Positions 52,314-61,300 are shown, numbered from the stretch's first letter. The stretch: 64,000 bases of DNA from Acetobacteraceae bacterium AT-5844 (GCA_000245075.1 JH599934.1:1-64000); one strand, 5' to 3'. The notes: generated by a model not told the origin, from the sequence alone. Made by a program: numbers and translations.

Positions 52314-53036
52314 ATGGAACAGACCGCGGTAAAGGAGCACGGGCAGGCCCAGCCGCGATATGGCGGCTGGCGGGGCTTTATCGCCGACTGGTCTTCCGAC
52401 CAGCGCAGCTTCAAGAATGTGTCCTGGGGGAAGGCCATGATGTGGATCTTCCTGCTCAGCGACACATTCGTCTTCAGCTGCTTCCTGATTTCCTACATGA
52501 CGGTGCGGATGTCCACGGAGGTGCCCTGGCCCAATCCGAGCGAGGTCTTCGCGCTGACGATTGGCGGCACATCGGTTCCGCTCATTCTGATCGCCATCAT
52601 GACCTTCGTTCTGATCAGCAGTAGCGGCACCATGGCCATGGCCGTCAACTTTGCCTATCGACGGGACCGCAAGCGCAGCGGCCGTCTGATGCTGGCGACA
52701 GCGGCCCTGGGTGCGGCCTTTGTCGGCATGCAGGCTTTCGAGTGGACCAAGCTGATCCATGAAGGGGTACGGCCTTGGGAGAATCCCTGGGGGGCGCCTC
52801 AGTTTGGCTCAACCTTCTTCATGATCACGGGCTTCCACGGCACCCATGTGACGTTCGGTGTCATCTTCCTGCTCATCGTCGCGCGGAAGGTGTTGCGTGG
52901 CGACTATGACCATGGTGCGCGCGGTTACTTCACCAGCCGCCGGGGGCAGTATGAGGCTGTCGAGATCATGGGCCTCTACTGGCACTTCGTGGACCTGGTG
53001 TGGGTTTTCATCTTCGCCTTCTTCTACCTCTGGTGA
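52314..53036 (+). CDS. Cytochrome c oxidase subunit III (second copy)
   Basis: The 240-residue protein has about six helices, with KAMMWIFLLSDTFVFSCFL early, FFMITGFHGTHVTFGVIFLL in the middle and GLYWHFVDLVWVFIFAFFYLW at the C-terminus. It matches canonical subunit III more closely than the copy at 51581. It lies 8 bases upstream of subunit IV. Confidence 0.9.
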   Translation: MEQTAVKEHGQAQPRYGGWRGFIADWSSDQRSFKNVSWGKAMMWIFLLSDTFVFSCFLISYMTVRMSTEVPWPNPSEVFALTIGGTSVPLILIAIMTFVLISSSGTMAMAVNFAYRRDRKRSGRLMLATAALGAAFVGMQAFEWTKLIHEGVRPWENPWGAPQFGSTFFMITGFHGTHVTFGVIFLLIVARKVLRGDYDHGARGYFTSRRGQYEAVEIMGLYWHFVDLVWVFIFAFFYLW

Positions 53037-53044
53037 GAAAGACG

Positions 53045-53377
53045 ATGGCAAAAACGCATGCATCCGAGGAGCATGGCCTTCCGGTCAGGCTCTATCTCAT
53101 CACATGGGGGTGGCTGTTCATCCTCAGCGCCTGTTCCTATTTCGTCGATTACATGCAGCTTCAGGGCAATCTGAGATGGTCCCTGATCCTGTTGTTCATG
53201 TTTCTGAAGGCAGGCCTGATCGTCGCAGTCTTCATGCATATGGCCTGGGAACGTCTTGCCCTGGTTTGTGCCATTGTGCTGCCGTCCCTCATGGTCCTCG
53301 TCTTTGTGGGGATCATGGTATTTGAGTCCGACTACACGCTCCTCACGCGGCAGATGTCCTTCGCCATGGGTGGATGA
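53045..53377 (+). CDS. Cytochrome c oxidase subunit IV (prokaryotic type)
   Basis: This small membrane protein of 110 residues has three helices (about 18-37, 45-65, 72-95), including the family phrase FMFLKAGLIVAVFMHMAWE. It is the last gene of the first oxidase operon. ATG 53045 is chosen after GAGAAAG; an upstream ATG at 53000 lies inside the subunit III gene. Confidence 0.85.
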   Translation: MAKTHASEEHGLPVRLYLITWGWLFILSACSYFVDYMQLQGNLRWSLILLFMFLKAGLIVAVFMHMAWERLALVCAIVLPSLMVLVFVGIMVFESDYTLLTRQMSFAMGG

Positions 53378-53409
53378 GCGGGCGGCGTGTTTGTTCTCAC
53401 TGCCCGCTC
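53376..53409. terminator. Stem-loop terminator after the first oxidase operon
   Basis: The perfect 8-base arms GAGCGGGC (53376-53383) and GCCCGCTC (53402-53409) are joined by an 18-base loop. The stem starts within the subunit IV stop codon and lies before the convergent LysR stop at 53439. Confidence 0.6.
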
Positions 53410-53438
53410 TTCAGCCTGGGCGCAGCTCTCGCCAAGGC

Positions 53439-54350
53439 TCAACCTTTTGAGCCCAGTCGTCCTTCGATGAGATCGCGCTTAGCCAGGATACCTTCCGCCA
53501 GATGATCCATCAATGCACGGACCCTCGGCGTGTGCCGCAGGTCCGGGTGGGTCAGTAGCCATAGATCGGACTCATAAGCCGGGTCTGGCGGTGCGAGGCG
53601 CGTGAGGTTGGGTGAGGCATCGCCGACGAAACACGGCAAATGCCCGACGCCGATGCCGGCGGCGACCGCTTCGGCCAGCCCGAGCACCGTGTCGAAGCGG
53701 CCAGCCAGGCGTGTTGCCGGCACCATGGCCTGCGCGAACCGCACGACCTTCAGCCCGGCGAGGTTTTCCCCCAGGCAGACCCAGTTCGCGCTTTCCACCG
53801 GGTCGTCCGGGTGCTGGGTCCATGCCGAGCCGTAGAGCGCCCATGCGATCCGCGCCGTGCGGCGCCCCACCAGCGTATCCGGCGGATTTTCCGTGGCGCG
53901 CACTGCCACGTCGGCATCACGGCGAGAGAGGTTCAGCGCTGCGTTGCCGGTCACGACGTCGAGCCGCACCGCCGGTTGTGCGCGATGGAACGTGCCCAGC
54001 ATCGGCATCAGCAGACTGACCAAAATGCTGTCGCTTGTGGCCAGGCGAACCTCACCGGAGGGTGTCAGGGCCTGGCCGGCGAGGCGCCTGGTGACGGCGG
54101 TCATCTCTTCATCGACACGAGCGGCGAGCGCAGCCATTTCCTCGCCCGCAACCGTGAGCGTGTAACCGGTCCGATGACGCTCGAAGAGTGGCTGCCCCAA
54201 TGCGGCCTCGACCGCCTTGAGGCGCCGGAAGACGGTGGAGTGGTCCAGGCCCAGCCGCGCCGCGGCGGCAGGCAGGTTGCGTGTCTGCGCGACGGCGTCG
54301 ATCAGGCGCAGATCATCCCAGGAGATGTTCCGGGGTGCTTCCTTCACCAC
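53439..54350 (-). CDS. LysR-family transcriptional regulator
   Basis: The 303-residue protein has an N-terminal helix-turn-helix at about residues 10-65 (NLPAAAARLGLDHSTVFRRL) and a periplasmic-binding-like effector domain from about 90. The start is one of two adjacent GTG codons (54350 or 54347) with no clear ribosome site. It sits between the two oppositely oriented oxidase clusters, reading toward the first. The 190 bases upstream (54351-54540) hold no gene or convincing dyad. A role in oxidase control is possible from position alone. Confidence 0.82.
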   Translation of the reverse strand: MVKEAPRNISWDDLRLIDAVAQTRNLPAAAARLGLDHSTVFRRLKAVEAALGQPLFERHRTGYTLTVAGEEMAALAARVDEEMTAVTRRLAGQALTPSGEVRLATSDSILVSLLMPMLGTFHRAQPAVRLDVVTGNAALNLSRRDADVAVRATENPPDTLVGRRTARIAWALYGSAWTQHPDDPVESANWVCLGENLAGLKVVRFAQAMVPATRLAGRFDTVLGLAEAVAAGIGVGHLPCFVGDASPNLTRLAPPDPAYESDLWLLTHPDLRHTPRVRALMDHLAEGILAKRDLIEGRLGSKG

Positions 54351-54540
54351 GACAGGCCAATACCGGTGGCGGCGGCGTTACGGCGAGGGTAGGGGGCGGG
54401 CTGTGCGGGGGAGGTGGCGCCAGCGGCCATCGTGAAGCTCCGGGCTGGAATACGGCTGCGATTTGCCATGCCCAGGTGCAATAGAGAGACGCTAAAGGCA
54501 AGCGACAACAGAGTGTCGGCTCCGGACGAGCCGGGCCGGT

Positions 54541-55650
54541 CTATGGATTGTATCCCTCTGCGAACCACTTGGACACAGCCTCGATCTGTGCTGGCGTGAG
54601 GCGGTTCGCAACCGCTTCCATGACAGCGCCGGATCGGCCACCACGCACGCCCTGGCGCCAGGCATGGAGTTGCGCGGCAAGGTAGGTGGCGTGCTGGCCT
54701 TCCAGGCGGGGCAGGGCCGGATTGCGGGCCACGCCATCCGCACCATGGCAGGACAGGCAGGCAGGCACCTGCTGAGCAGGAATGCCCTCTCGCGCAATGC
54801 GCTCCCCTTCGTCCGCCGCCGATGCGGCCTGGGCCGCTGGGCGCACGGGGCGAGGCTGGGATGCGTAATGTGCCGCAAGATCGCGGAGCTGCTGTTCGCT
54901 GACCCTGGAAGCCGCCGGCTGCATAATGCCGCTCTGCCGCGCGCCGCTGGCGAAATCCTTCAAGGTCGCCAGCAGATAGGCCTCGGATTGGCCGGCGATG
55001 ATGGGGAAAGCGTCCCCATCTCGCCCCATTCCGTCACGGCCGTGGCAACTGGCGCAGCCTGACAGGACTCCACCATTGGGCATGGCCAGTGCATCCATTC
55101 CCGCTTGCGCCCCCTGTGGCCGATGTGCTGCCTCCTCGCCATGGGCCAGCGTGCGATAGGCTTCCGGCGAGAGTTCGGGCATTGCGCGCAGGAAAGCCAC
55201 CACGCTCCAGATTTCGTCGGAACGGCTGGGCACGATCCAGCCCGGCATGCCGGTAAAACGCACGCCATGCTGCACGATCCGGAAAAGTTCACTGTCGCTC
55301 CAGGGGGCCATGCCTTTGGAAAAATCCGGCGGAAACGGGGTACTTTGCTGAATAACGGGGTTCTGCGGCTCGCCCGGCGCGCCGTGGCAGGCAGCGCATC
55401 CGACAGCGTAGTGGCCGGCTCCGCGTGCCAGCAACGCGCGGTCATCCAGGTCGGGGGGTGTGCCCACGCTGGTCATGGCATAGGTGCGGATGGAATTGCG
55501 CATCACCCAGTGCAGGAACCAGTCGGTCGCCGCCCAGTGACCCCCGGTGGCGGCGACATTGAAAAGCCCGGACCAGGCGAAGAGCATGCCGCCCAGCAAC
55601 AGGACGCACAGCGCGGCAGCGACCCGGCGAAGAGTGAGGCGTATGGTCAT
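54541..55650 (-). CDS. Triheme cytochrome c with N-terminal membrane anchor
   Basis: The 369-residue protein has one N-terminal helix (about 10-30) and three class I cytochrome c domains: heme sites C85-x2-C88-H89, C199-x2-C202-H203 and C298-x2-C301-H302. The architecture resembles cytochrome subunits that pass electrons from dehydrogenases to oxidases. It is translationally coupled to ctaG by a 4-base overlap and is the last gene of the second oxidase operon. It is therefore a candidate electron donor for that oxidase, which has its own fused cytochrome c domain as well. Confidence 0.88.
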   Translation of the reverse strand: MTIRLTLRRVAAALCVLLLGGMLFAWSGLFNVAATGGHWAATDWFLHWVMRNSIRTYAMTSVGTPPDLDDRALLARGAGHYAVGCAACHGAPGEPQNPVIQQSTPFPPDFSKGMAPWSDSELFRIVQHGVRFTGMPGWIVPSRSDEIWSVVAFLRAMPELSPEAYRTLAHGEEAAHRPQGAQAGMDALAMPNGGVLSGCASCHGRDGMGRDGDAFPIIAGQSEAYLLATLKDFASGARQSGIMQPAASRVSEQQLRDLAAHYASQPRPVRPAAQAASAADEGERIAREGIPAQQVPACLSCHGADGVARNPALPRLEGQHATYLAAQLHAWRQGVRGGRSGAVMEAVANRLTPAQIEAVSKWFAEGYNP

Positions 55651-56243
55651 GACAGCTCTCCCCGGCGGCCGAGCAGCCTGGCGGCCAGGGCGAGGCCGCC
55701 CACCAGATAGGTGGCGCCGCCGAAGAGCAGCATGATCACCCCGCCGATCGCCTGATCGGTGAGCGCGTGTTCAGGCGCCACATGGCCGTGGGTGAAAAGG
55801 GCGCGCGGCGCAAGGGTCAGCAGGACACCAAGCAACGTCATATGCATCGAGGTCAGCAACAGTGCGAGAATGCCGGCTGCCTGGCGGGCGGGGTCCTGCC
55901 GCAGGCATGCCAGCCAGAGGAGCAGCCCCGCCAGGAGGAAACTGCCCTGCTCGAGCACCGCGACCCAGGCAACGTGCCTTGCGGCATCATGGGTGGCGGG
56001 AAGATGCCAGCCCCAGACCACGGCAAATTCGATGGCCGAGGCGCCGATCGGCCCCGGCCAGCCCCAGGGCTGCCGGGGAAAGCGCTGGACCAGGGCCAAT
56101 GCGATGAGCGGGCTGGCGACGGCGACCACCGCCATATGCACCACCATTGCCGCGGTGAAGGAGTGGCCCAGCCAAGCCGTCACTGCTCCGCCCCAGGCGA
56201 GGGCCAGTACGAGGAGGCCGGCGGCGAGGCTTGCCTTCTCCAT
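55647..56243 (-). CDS. ctaG: Cytochrome c oxidase assembly protein CtaG (caa3 type)
   Basis: The 198-residue membrane protein of the caa3_CtaG family has six or seven helices. Family phrases are VVHMAVVAVASPLIALAL, EFAVVWGWHLPATHDAAR, LLTSMHMTLLGVLLTLAP and TDQAIGGVIMLL. Conserved histidines in those helices are thought to handle copper for CuB insertion. The ATG at 56243 overlaps the upstream stop (ATGA), favouring it over the in-frame TTG at 56252. The context within an oxidase operon agrees. Confidence 0.88.
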   Translation of the reverse strand: MEKASLAAGLLVLALAWGGAVTAWLGHSFTAAMVVHMAVVAVASPLIALALVQRFPRQPWGWPGPIGASAIEFAVVWGWHLPATHDAARHVAWVAVLEQGSFLLAGLLLWLACLRQDPARQAAGILALLLTSMHMTLLGVLLTLAPRALFTHGHVAPEHALTDQAIGGVIMLLFGGATYLVGGLALAARLLGRRGELS

Positions 56244-56650
56244 CAGCGGCAATCCTGAATAAGGAAGGCAGGGAGGGCGATGAAGATGACGCTGACGAAG
56301 CTGAGGCCCGAAAGCAGCAGCGTCGCATAGCCGAGAAAGCGCTGCCGGTCCTCGTCCGTTGGCTGGTCGTGGGGAGGATCCTCGATGCCGAAGCCCCAGT
56401 GCCGCCAGGCTTGCCGCGCGGAGATCCCGATGAGTATGAGCGCTATAATCGTGGCCACCGCGATCGTCAGCCGAAGCGGCTCAAGCGAGGCCAGAATCTG
56501 TCCCGTTCCGGGTCGGTTCAGGTTGACGCTTGCGAACTTCGCGCAGGTGACCGCAGCGGCCACGTAGCAGAAGAGGAAATGCAGCGCCCAGACAGCGGGC
56601 GGCATCAGCAGCGTCCAAAGGTCAGCCTTGTCACGCAGGCGAAGCACCAT
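56243..56650 (-). CDS. Small membrane protein of the oxidase operon
   Basis: The 135-residue protein has three helices (about 11-36, 60-78, 105-131), the first with LWTLLMPPAVWALHFLFCY. A near-ideal GGAGGA site lies 5 bases before the ATG. I do not recognise a named family, although short proteins with this opening occur in COX I-III fusion operons. It lies between the fused catalytic subunit and ctaG, so an assembly or stabilising role is likely by context. Confidence 0.75.
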   Translation of the reverse strand: MVLRLRDKADLWTLLMPPAVWALHFLFCYVAAAVTCAKFASVNLNRPGTGQILASLEPLRLTIAVATIIALILIGISARQAWRHWGFGIEDPPHDQPTDEDRQRFLGYATLLLSGLSFVSVIFIALPAFLIQDCR

Positions 56651-56661
56651 GGCGTTCCTCC

Positions 56662-59190
56662 TCAGGCTACAAGAGGGACCAGGGCGACGACGGCGATCGT
56701 CGTGAGGCCCGTGAGCGCCGCGAAATGCCAGTAGAGGACGACGTTGTGGATATCGATGTCCCAGCGCGCCGTCAGCTTTCCGGCCAGGCTGCCGGCAAGG
56801 CAGTAGCCCTGCATCAGAACGCCCAGCACCAGATGCAGCGCCGTCCAGATGAGCAGCACCCAGACCGTCGCGGTATAGGCGTGCTCGGTCGGGTTCAGCC
56901 CGGCCTGCCAGGGTGCCCAGAGCATTGCCGCGGCACTGCCCAACGCAAGCACGGCGGACAGGATGAGCGCCCAGCGCAACCCGTTTGCATGGTCGGCGCC
57001 GTTGCGGGCGCGGGCGAGCAGCATGCCGCCCCAGGCACCACCCAGCAGCAGCAGGGCGATCGCTGGCCAGAGAAGGCCGGGGCCAAGCGGCGCGCCATCC
57101 GGGCCCGGCGGCGGAAAGACCGGGCTGATGGTCCAGTAATAGAAATACGCGAAGACAAGGCTGATGAAGGCCGTCATGTCCCCGAACATGGTGATGAACA
57201 TGGCCCACCAGCCGACGGATTTATGGCCGGAGACATAGAGCGGGAGACGCAGGCCGCGCCCTACATCCTTACTGTCCTGGCGATCAGGAATCAGGGCGGT
57301 ACCGCGCCAAAGCCAGACCATGATCGCGCCGACACCGGCGAGGCCGATTACCAGCGAGAACCAGTAAAGATGGAAGGCGGTGCCGATGAAGCTCGCGCCG
57401 ATCAGCGCCGCGCAGATCATGGGCAGGAAGCTGTTGCCGGGAACGCGCAGACATTGCTCCGCTTCGCCGTCCAGCACGGAGGTAACCAGCGTCTCGCGCT
57501 GTCCTTCTTCGGCGTCCGGCAGGTACCAGCGCCCTTCGCCGACTTCGCGGGCAAGCTTGGGCTGGTCCCAGAGCGGATAGCGGGACCGGACCTCGGGTAC
57601 GCTACGGAAACCGTATTCAGGGGCGGGGAGGGGCGATATCCACTCCAGGGTGCCGGCGTTCCAGGGGTTCCCCTCTATCGCGGCGCGCTTACGCAGACCA
57701 AACAGGAAATCCCAGACGACGAGCAGGACACCAAATGCAAAGATGAAGGCGCCCACGGAAGAGATAAGGTTCAGCCAGTCCCAGCCCAGCCCGCTGGGAT
57801 AGGAGAAGATCCGCCGCGGCATGCCGCGCAGGCCGGTGAAGTGCATCGGCAGGAAGGCGATGTTGAAGCCGGAGAACATCAGCCAGAAGACCCAGCGGCC
57901 CAGCCGGTCGGATAATTTCTTACCGGTCACGAGCGGAGCGTAGTAGTAGGCGCCGGCGATGAGGGGAAAGAGCATGCCGCCCACCAGCGTGTAGTGCAGA
58001 TGGGCCACCACGAAGTAGCTGTCATGGGCCTGCCAGTCGAAAGGCGCGATGGCCACCATGACACCTGTCAGCCCCCCAAAGACAAAGATGGCGAGTGAAC
58101 CGGCGGCGAAGAGCATGGGCGTGGAGAAGATGACCCGCCCGGCGAGCATCGTCGCGACGAAGACAAAAATCTGCACGCCGGTCGGGATGGCGACCGCTTC
58201 CGATGCCGCCGAGAAGAAGCCAAGAGAGATGGAGGGCAAGCCGGTGGTGAACATGTGGTGCACCCACAGGCCAAAGCTGAGAAAGCCTGTGCCCACCGCC
58301 GCGAGGACCACCCAGGAGTAGCCGATGATCGGCCGGCGGGAGAAGGTCGGCACTATCATCGCCATGAGGGCGATGGAGGGCAGGAAGATGATGTAGACCT
58401 CGGGGTGGCCGAAGATCCAGAACAGGTGCTGCCAGAGCAGAGGATCACCGCCACGGGCCGCATCGAAGAAGGGCCAGTCCGCCATGCGCTCTAGTTCAAA
58501 GAGGATGTCGCCGGCGATCAAGGGCGGGAAGGCGAACAGGATCATGCCGCCGACGATCAGCACGTACCAGCAATAGAGCGGCATGGTGTTGATGCGCATG
58601 CCGGGCGGCCGGCATTTCAGCACGCCCACAATCAGCTCAACGGCGGCGGCGATGGACGCCACCTCGATGAAGGACAGGCCCAGAAGCCAGATATCGGCGC
58701 CGATGCCGGTGAGTTGCGTGTCCGTCGTCAGCGGCGGGTACATGAACCAGCCGCCATCGGGCGCGGCGTTGAAGAAGATCGAGCCGCAGACGAAGACGCC
58801 GCCGATGAAGAAGCACCAGTAGCCGAAGGCCGAGAGCCGGGGGAAGGGCAGGTCCCGCGCGCCCAGCATGGTCGGCAGCAGCAGGATGGCAACCGCCTCG
58901 AAGATGGGCACGGCGAAGAGGAACATCATCACCGTGCCGTGCAGGGTGAAGACCTGGTTGAAGAGCTGTGGGGACAGAAAGCTGTTGTCGGGGACGGCGA
59001 GCTGCACCCGCATCAGCAGCGCCAATGCGCCGGCGAACAGGAAGAAGACGAAGGCCGTGACGGTATACCAGCGGCCGACCTCTGTGTTGTTGACGGCGGA
59101 CCAATAGCGCCAGCCGGGCGGAGAGGCCCAGACGGTCTTCAGACGTTCTTCCTGGGCGGCACGGCGCCCCGCGTCATTGGCGTGGGTCAT
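56662..59190 (-). CDS. Cytochrome c oxidase, fused subunits I and III
   Basis: The 842-residue protein has a subunit I domain (about 35-640), including two extra helices, and a subunit III domain from about 647 (SVGWWAMFITMFGDMTAF to VLYWHFAALTG). Ligands present are H84 and H399 (heme a), H397 (a3), and H262, H311, H312 (CuB), with Y266 and E264 in GHPEVYI. D113 is kept, but the D-channel Asn position is S120 (PRLSAF) and the K-channel Lys position is Q340 (IPTGVQIF). The start at 59190 overlaps the subunit II stop (ATGA); the long upstream open frame lies inside subunit II and is not used. Confidence 0.92.
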   Translation of the reverse strand: MTHANDAGRRAAQEERLKTVWASPPGWRYWSAVNNTEVGRWYTVTAFVFFLFAGALALLMRVQLAVPDNSFLSPQLFNQVFTLHGTVMMFLFAVPIFEAVAILLLPTMLGARDLPFPRLSAFGYWCFFIGGVFVCGSIFFNAAPDGGWFMYPPLTTDTQLTGIGADIWLLGLSFIEVASIAAAVELIVGVLKCRPPGMRINTMPLYCWYVLIVGGMILFAFPPLIAGDILFELERMADWPFFDAARGGDPLLWQHLFWIFGHPEVYIIFLPSIALMAMIVPTFSRRPIIGYSWVVLAAVGTGFLSFGLWVHHMFTTGLPSISLGFFSAASEAVAIPTGVQIFVFVATMLAGRVIFSTPMLFAAGSLAIFVFGGLTGVMVAIAPFDWQAHDSYFVVAHLHYTLVGGMLFPLIAGAYYYAPLVTGKKLSDRLGRWVFWLMFSGFNIAFLPMHFTGLRGMPRRIFSYPSGLGWDWLNLISSVGAFIFAFGVLLVVWDFLFGLRKRAAIEGNPWNAGTLEWISPLPAPEYGFRSVPEVRSRYPLWDQPKLAREVGEGRWYLPDAEEGQRETLVTSVLDGEAEQCLRVPGNSFLPMICAALIGASFIGTAFHLYWFSLVIGLAGVGAIMVWLWRGTALIPDRQDSKDVGRGLRLPLYVSGHKSVGWWAMFITMFGDMTAFISLVFAYFYYWTISPVFPPPGPDGAPLGPGLLWPAIALLLLGGAWGGMLLARARNGADHANGLRWALILSAVLALGSAAAMLWAPWQAGLNPTEHAYTATVWVLLIWTALHLVLGVLMQGYCLAGSLAGKLTARWDIDIHNVVLYWHFAALTGLTTIAVVALVPLVA

Positions 59191-60179
59191 AGTGCCTCCA
59201 GCCAACGGGCGATGTCGGCGCTGTCCGAGGGTGGCAGATGAGTGAAGGACGGCATCCGTGCGCCGGGCTTGATGTCGGCCGGGTCCCGGATGAAGCGCTC
59301 GATGCTTGCGGCGTCGTTCGGCAGGGTGCCGGCAGCGAGGCTTGGCCGTTCCGAGAGCCGGGTCAGGTCTGGGCCGATCCGGCCTCGCGCTGGGGTGCCC
59401 TGTACCGTGTGGCAAGCGTTGCACCCATGGGCCAGGAAAAGCGCCTGGCCAGGGTGCGGTGGGGGGGCGGTGGCCGTGCGGCGCTGCTGGGCCCATTCGT
59501 CGAAGGCTGCTGGCTCCAGGACCGCCACCTCCAGATTCATCAGGCCGTGGGAGGTGCCGCAGAACTCCGCGCACGCACCGCGGAAGCGCCCGCTCTGCGT
59601 TGGCTCCAGCACCAGCCTGTTGGTGGTGCCGGGGATCATGTCCATCTTGCCGCCCAGGGGCGGAATCCAGAAGGAATGGATGACGTCCTGCGCCGTCAGC
59701 ACGAATTCCGTTCGCACCCCGCGCGGCAGGCGCACCTCATTGGCGCTGTCGATGCGGGCGCCATCCGGGAATTCGTAACTGACGCGCCACCAGAACTGCT
59801 CGCCCTGGACATGGATGCGGAGGGCCTCCCCCGGTGCCCTGAGCGCGGGCATGAGCCGAAGCCCGAATACGAGCAGCACGGCCAGAAGAATGGTGGGAAG
59901 GAGGGCTCCGCAGATCAGGATGAAGCGGCCCGCCTTCCGATCGGACCATGGCTGCGCCCGCTGCCGGCCGGCATAGGCGGCAATCGCCATGACCGCAGCC
60001 CAGATGACGGCCGCAGCTCCCAGCATCCACCAGAAGAGAGAACCGACAATGCGGGCCTCGCTGCCGGCCGGATCCAGCGCCGATTGCGGACCAGAGCAGC
60101 CGGCGAACAAAATCAATGGCAGCCATGGACCCAAGGCACGGCAAATTCTGGGCGAGCTGAAAGCTAACCAAACGTTCAT
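59187..60179 (-). CDS. Cytochrome c oxidase subunit II, lipoprotein with fused cytochrome c domain (caa3 type)
   Basis: The 330-residue protein has a lipobox LFAGC with the acylated cysteine at C28, two helices (about 45-70 and 86-110), and a CuA domain with H168, C203, C207, H211 and M214 (CAEFCGTSHGLM). A C-terminal class I cytochrome c carries C253-x2-C256-H257 and a likely axial Met in ARMPSF (M309). The fused cytochrome should feed electrons directly to CuA. ATG 60179 is chosen because it gives a normal lipoprotein signal; 60245 would add 22 residues. It is the first gene of the second oxidase operon. Confidence 0.92.
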   Translation of the reverse strand: MNVWLAFSSPRICRALGPWLPLILFAGCSGPQSALDPAGSEARIVGSLFWWMLGAAAVIWAAVMAIAAYAGRQRAQPWSDRKAGRFILICGALLPTILLAVLLVFGLRLMPALRAPGEALRIHVQGEQFWWRVSYEFPDGARIDSANEVRLPRGVRTEFVLTAQDVIHSFWIPPLGGKMDMIPGTTNRLVLEPTQSGRFRGACAEFCGTSHGLMNLEVAVLEPAAFDEWAQQRRTATAPPPHPGQALFLAHGCNACHTVQGTPARGRIGPDLTRLSERPSLAAGTLPNDAASIERFIRDPADIKPGARMPSFTHLPPSDSADIARWLEAL

Positions 60180-60261
60180 GAAGCCCCCGTCGAGGCCGAG
60201 AACGCAGGCACTCCGCGCGGGTTGCCGCGCGGCTTGAGCTTTCACGACTTATAATGTGACT

Positions 60262-60284
60262 CCCGCCGCCGAGCCGGCGGCGGG
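60262..60284. terminator. Strong GC-rich stem-loop
   Basis: The perfect 9-base arms CCCGCCGCC (60262-60270) and GGCGGCGGG (60276-60284) enclose GAGCC. It lies 17 bases past the Bug receptor stop on the minus strand and upstream of the second oxidase operon, so it isolates the two units. No T run is evident. Confidence 0.6.
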
Positions 60285-60301
60285 TCGTCTAGGCTACCGG
60301 C

Positions 60302-61300
60302 TCAGCCATCCGCGCGAATATTGGCGGCACGTGCAACCTCGCCCCAGCGGGCATGGTCGCGCTTCACCCGGGCGTCGAATTCCTCGGCGGTGCCGCCGCC
60401 GGGCTCGTCGCCCTGGCCGGTGATGCGCTCCCGCACCGTCGGATCAGCCAAGGCGGTGTTGAGGGCCGCGTTGATGCGCTGAATGACCTCGGGCGGCGTG
60501 CCCTTGGGAGCGGACAGGCCGATCCAGCTCGTGATGTTGAAGTCCTGCACCCCCAGCTCGGCGGCCGTCGGGATATCCGGGAAGGCGGGGGCGCGATGCT
60601 GGCCGGTGACGAGCAGGCCACGGACCTGGCCCGCCTTCAGGAATGGCGCGACGACCGAGGCCGCGTCGAAGAGGGCCGGGAAGCGGCCGGCGATGAAGTC
60701 CTGCATGGCGGGGCCACTGCCGCGATAGGGAATGCTCTCCATCTGGGGGTTGCCGATGCGGGTGCGGAACAGCTCCATCGCGCAGTGAGACATGCTGCCG
60801 GCCGCGGCGGTGCCGTAATCGATCCCGCCCGGCTGGGCGCGGATCCAGGCAGCGAACTCCTCGACATTCTTTGCCGGTACCGAAGGATGCAGGCAGAGCA
60901 CGAGCGAGCTTTGCAGCGCGAGGCCGATGGAGGTGAGCTCCAGCGGGTTGATGGTCATGCCCGGGAAGGTATGCGGGTTGATAGCCATCGAGCTGGAGTT
61001 GGCCGCCAGCAGCGTATAGCCGTCCGGCCGTGCACGGAGCACCGCCTCGGTACCGATATTGCCGCCGGCGCCACCGCGGTTATCGATGACCACCGTCTGG
61101 CCGAGGGCGGCCGACATGCCTTGCTGAATGACGCGGGCCGCGAAATCCGTCTGCCCGCCCGGCGGGAAGCCAACCACCAGCGTGACGGGGCGGGCCGGCC
61201 AGGACTGTGCCCGGGCGAGATGCGGAGTCGCCAGGCCCAGGGCCAGACCGCCACCCAGCAGGGCGCGGCGGGTCGGGCGGGGAAAGTCGTTCTTGATCAT
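60302..61300 (-). CDS. Bug/TctC-family tripartite tricarboxylate receptor-like protein
   Basis: The 332-residue periplasmic receptor has the signal MIKNDFPRPTRRALLGGGLA, containing a twin-arginine pair, with cleavage after ARAQ near 31. The diagnostic phrases are PVTLVVGFPPGGQTDFAAR, VIDNRGGAGGNIG and SIPYRGSGPAM. The long in-frame stretch upstream of 61300 crosses into the LysR gene and is not used. It is divergent from a LysR gene with a dyad between, and a sugar-acid-type dehydratase lies beyond. It may bind the sugar acid or a related carboxylate. Confidence 0.9.
   Translation of the reverse strand: MIKNDFPRPTRRALLGGGLALGLATPHLARAQSWPARPVTLVVGFPPGGQTDFAARVIQQGMSAALGQTVVIDNRGGAGGNIGTEAVLRARPDGYTLLAANSSSMAINPHTFPGMTINPLELTSIGLALQSSLVLCLHPSVPAKNVEEFAAWIRAQPGGIDYGTAAAGSMSHCAMELFRTRIGNPQMESIPYRGSGPAMQDFIAGRFPALFDAASVVAPFLKAGQVRGLLVTGQHRAPAFPDIPTAAELGVQDFNITSWIGLSAPKGTPPEVIQRINAALNTALADPTVRERITGQGDEPGGGTAEEFDARVKRDHARWGEVARAANIRADG

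Noticed and set aside
59190-59574. 128-residue N-terminal extension of the fused oxidase
   Set aside because: It overlaps the cytochrome c domain of subunit II; the internal ATG at 59190 gives the normal N-terminus.
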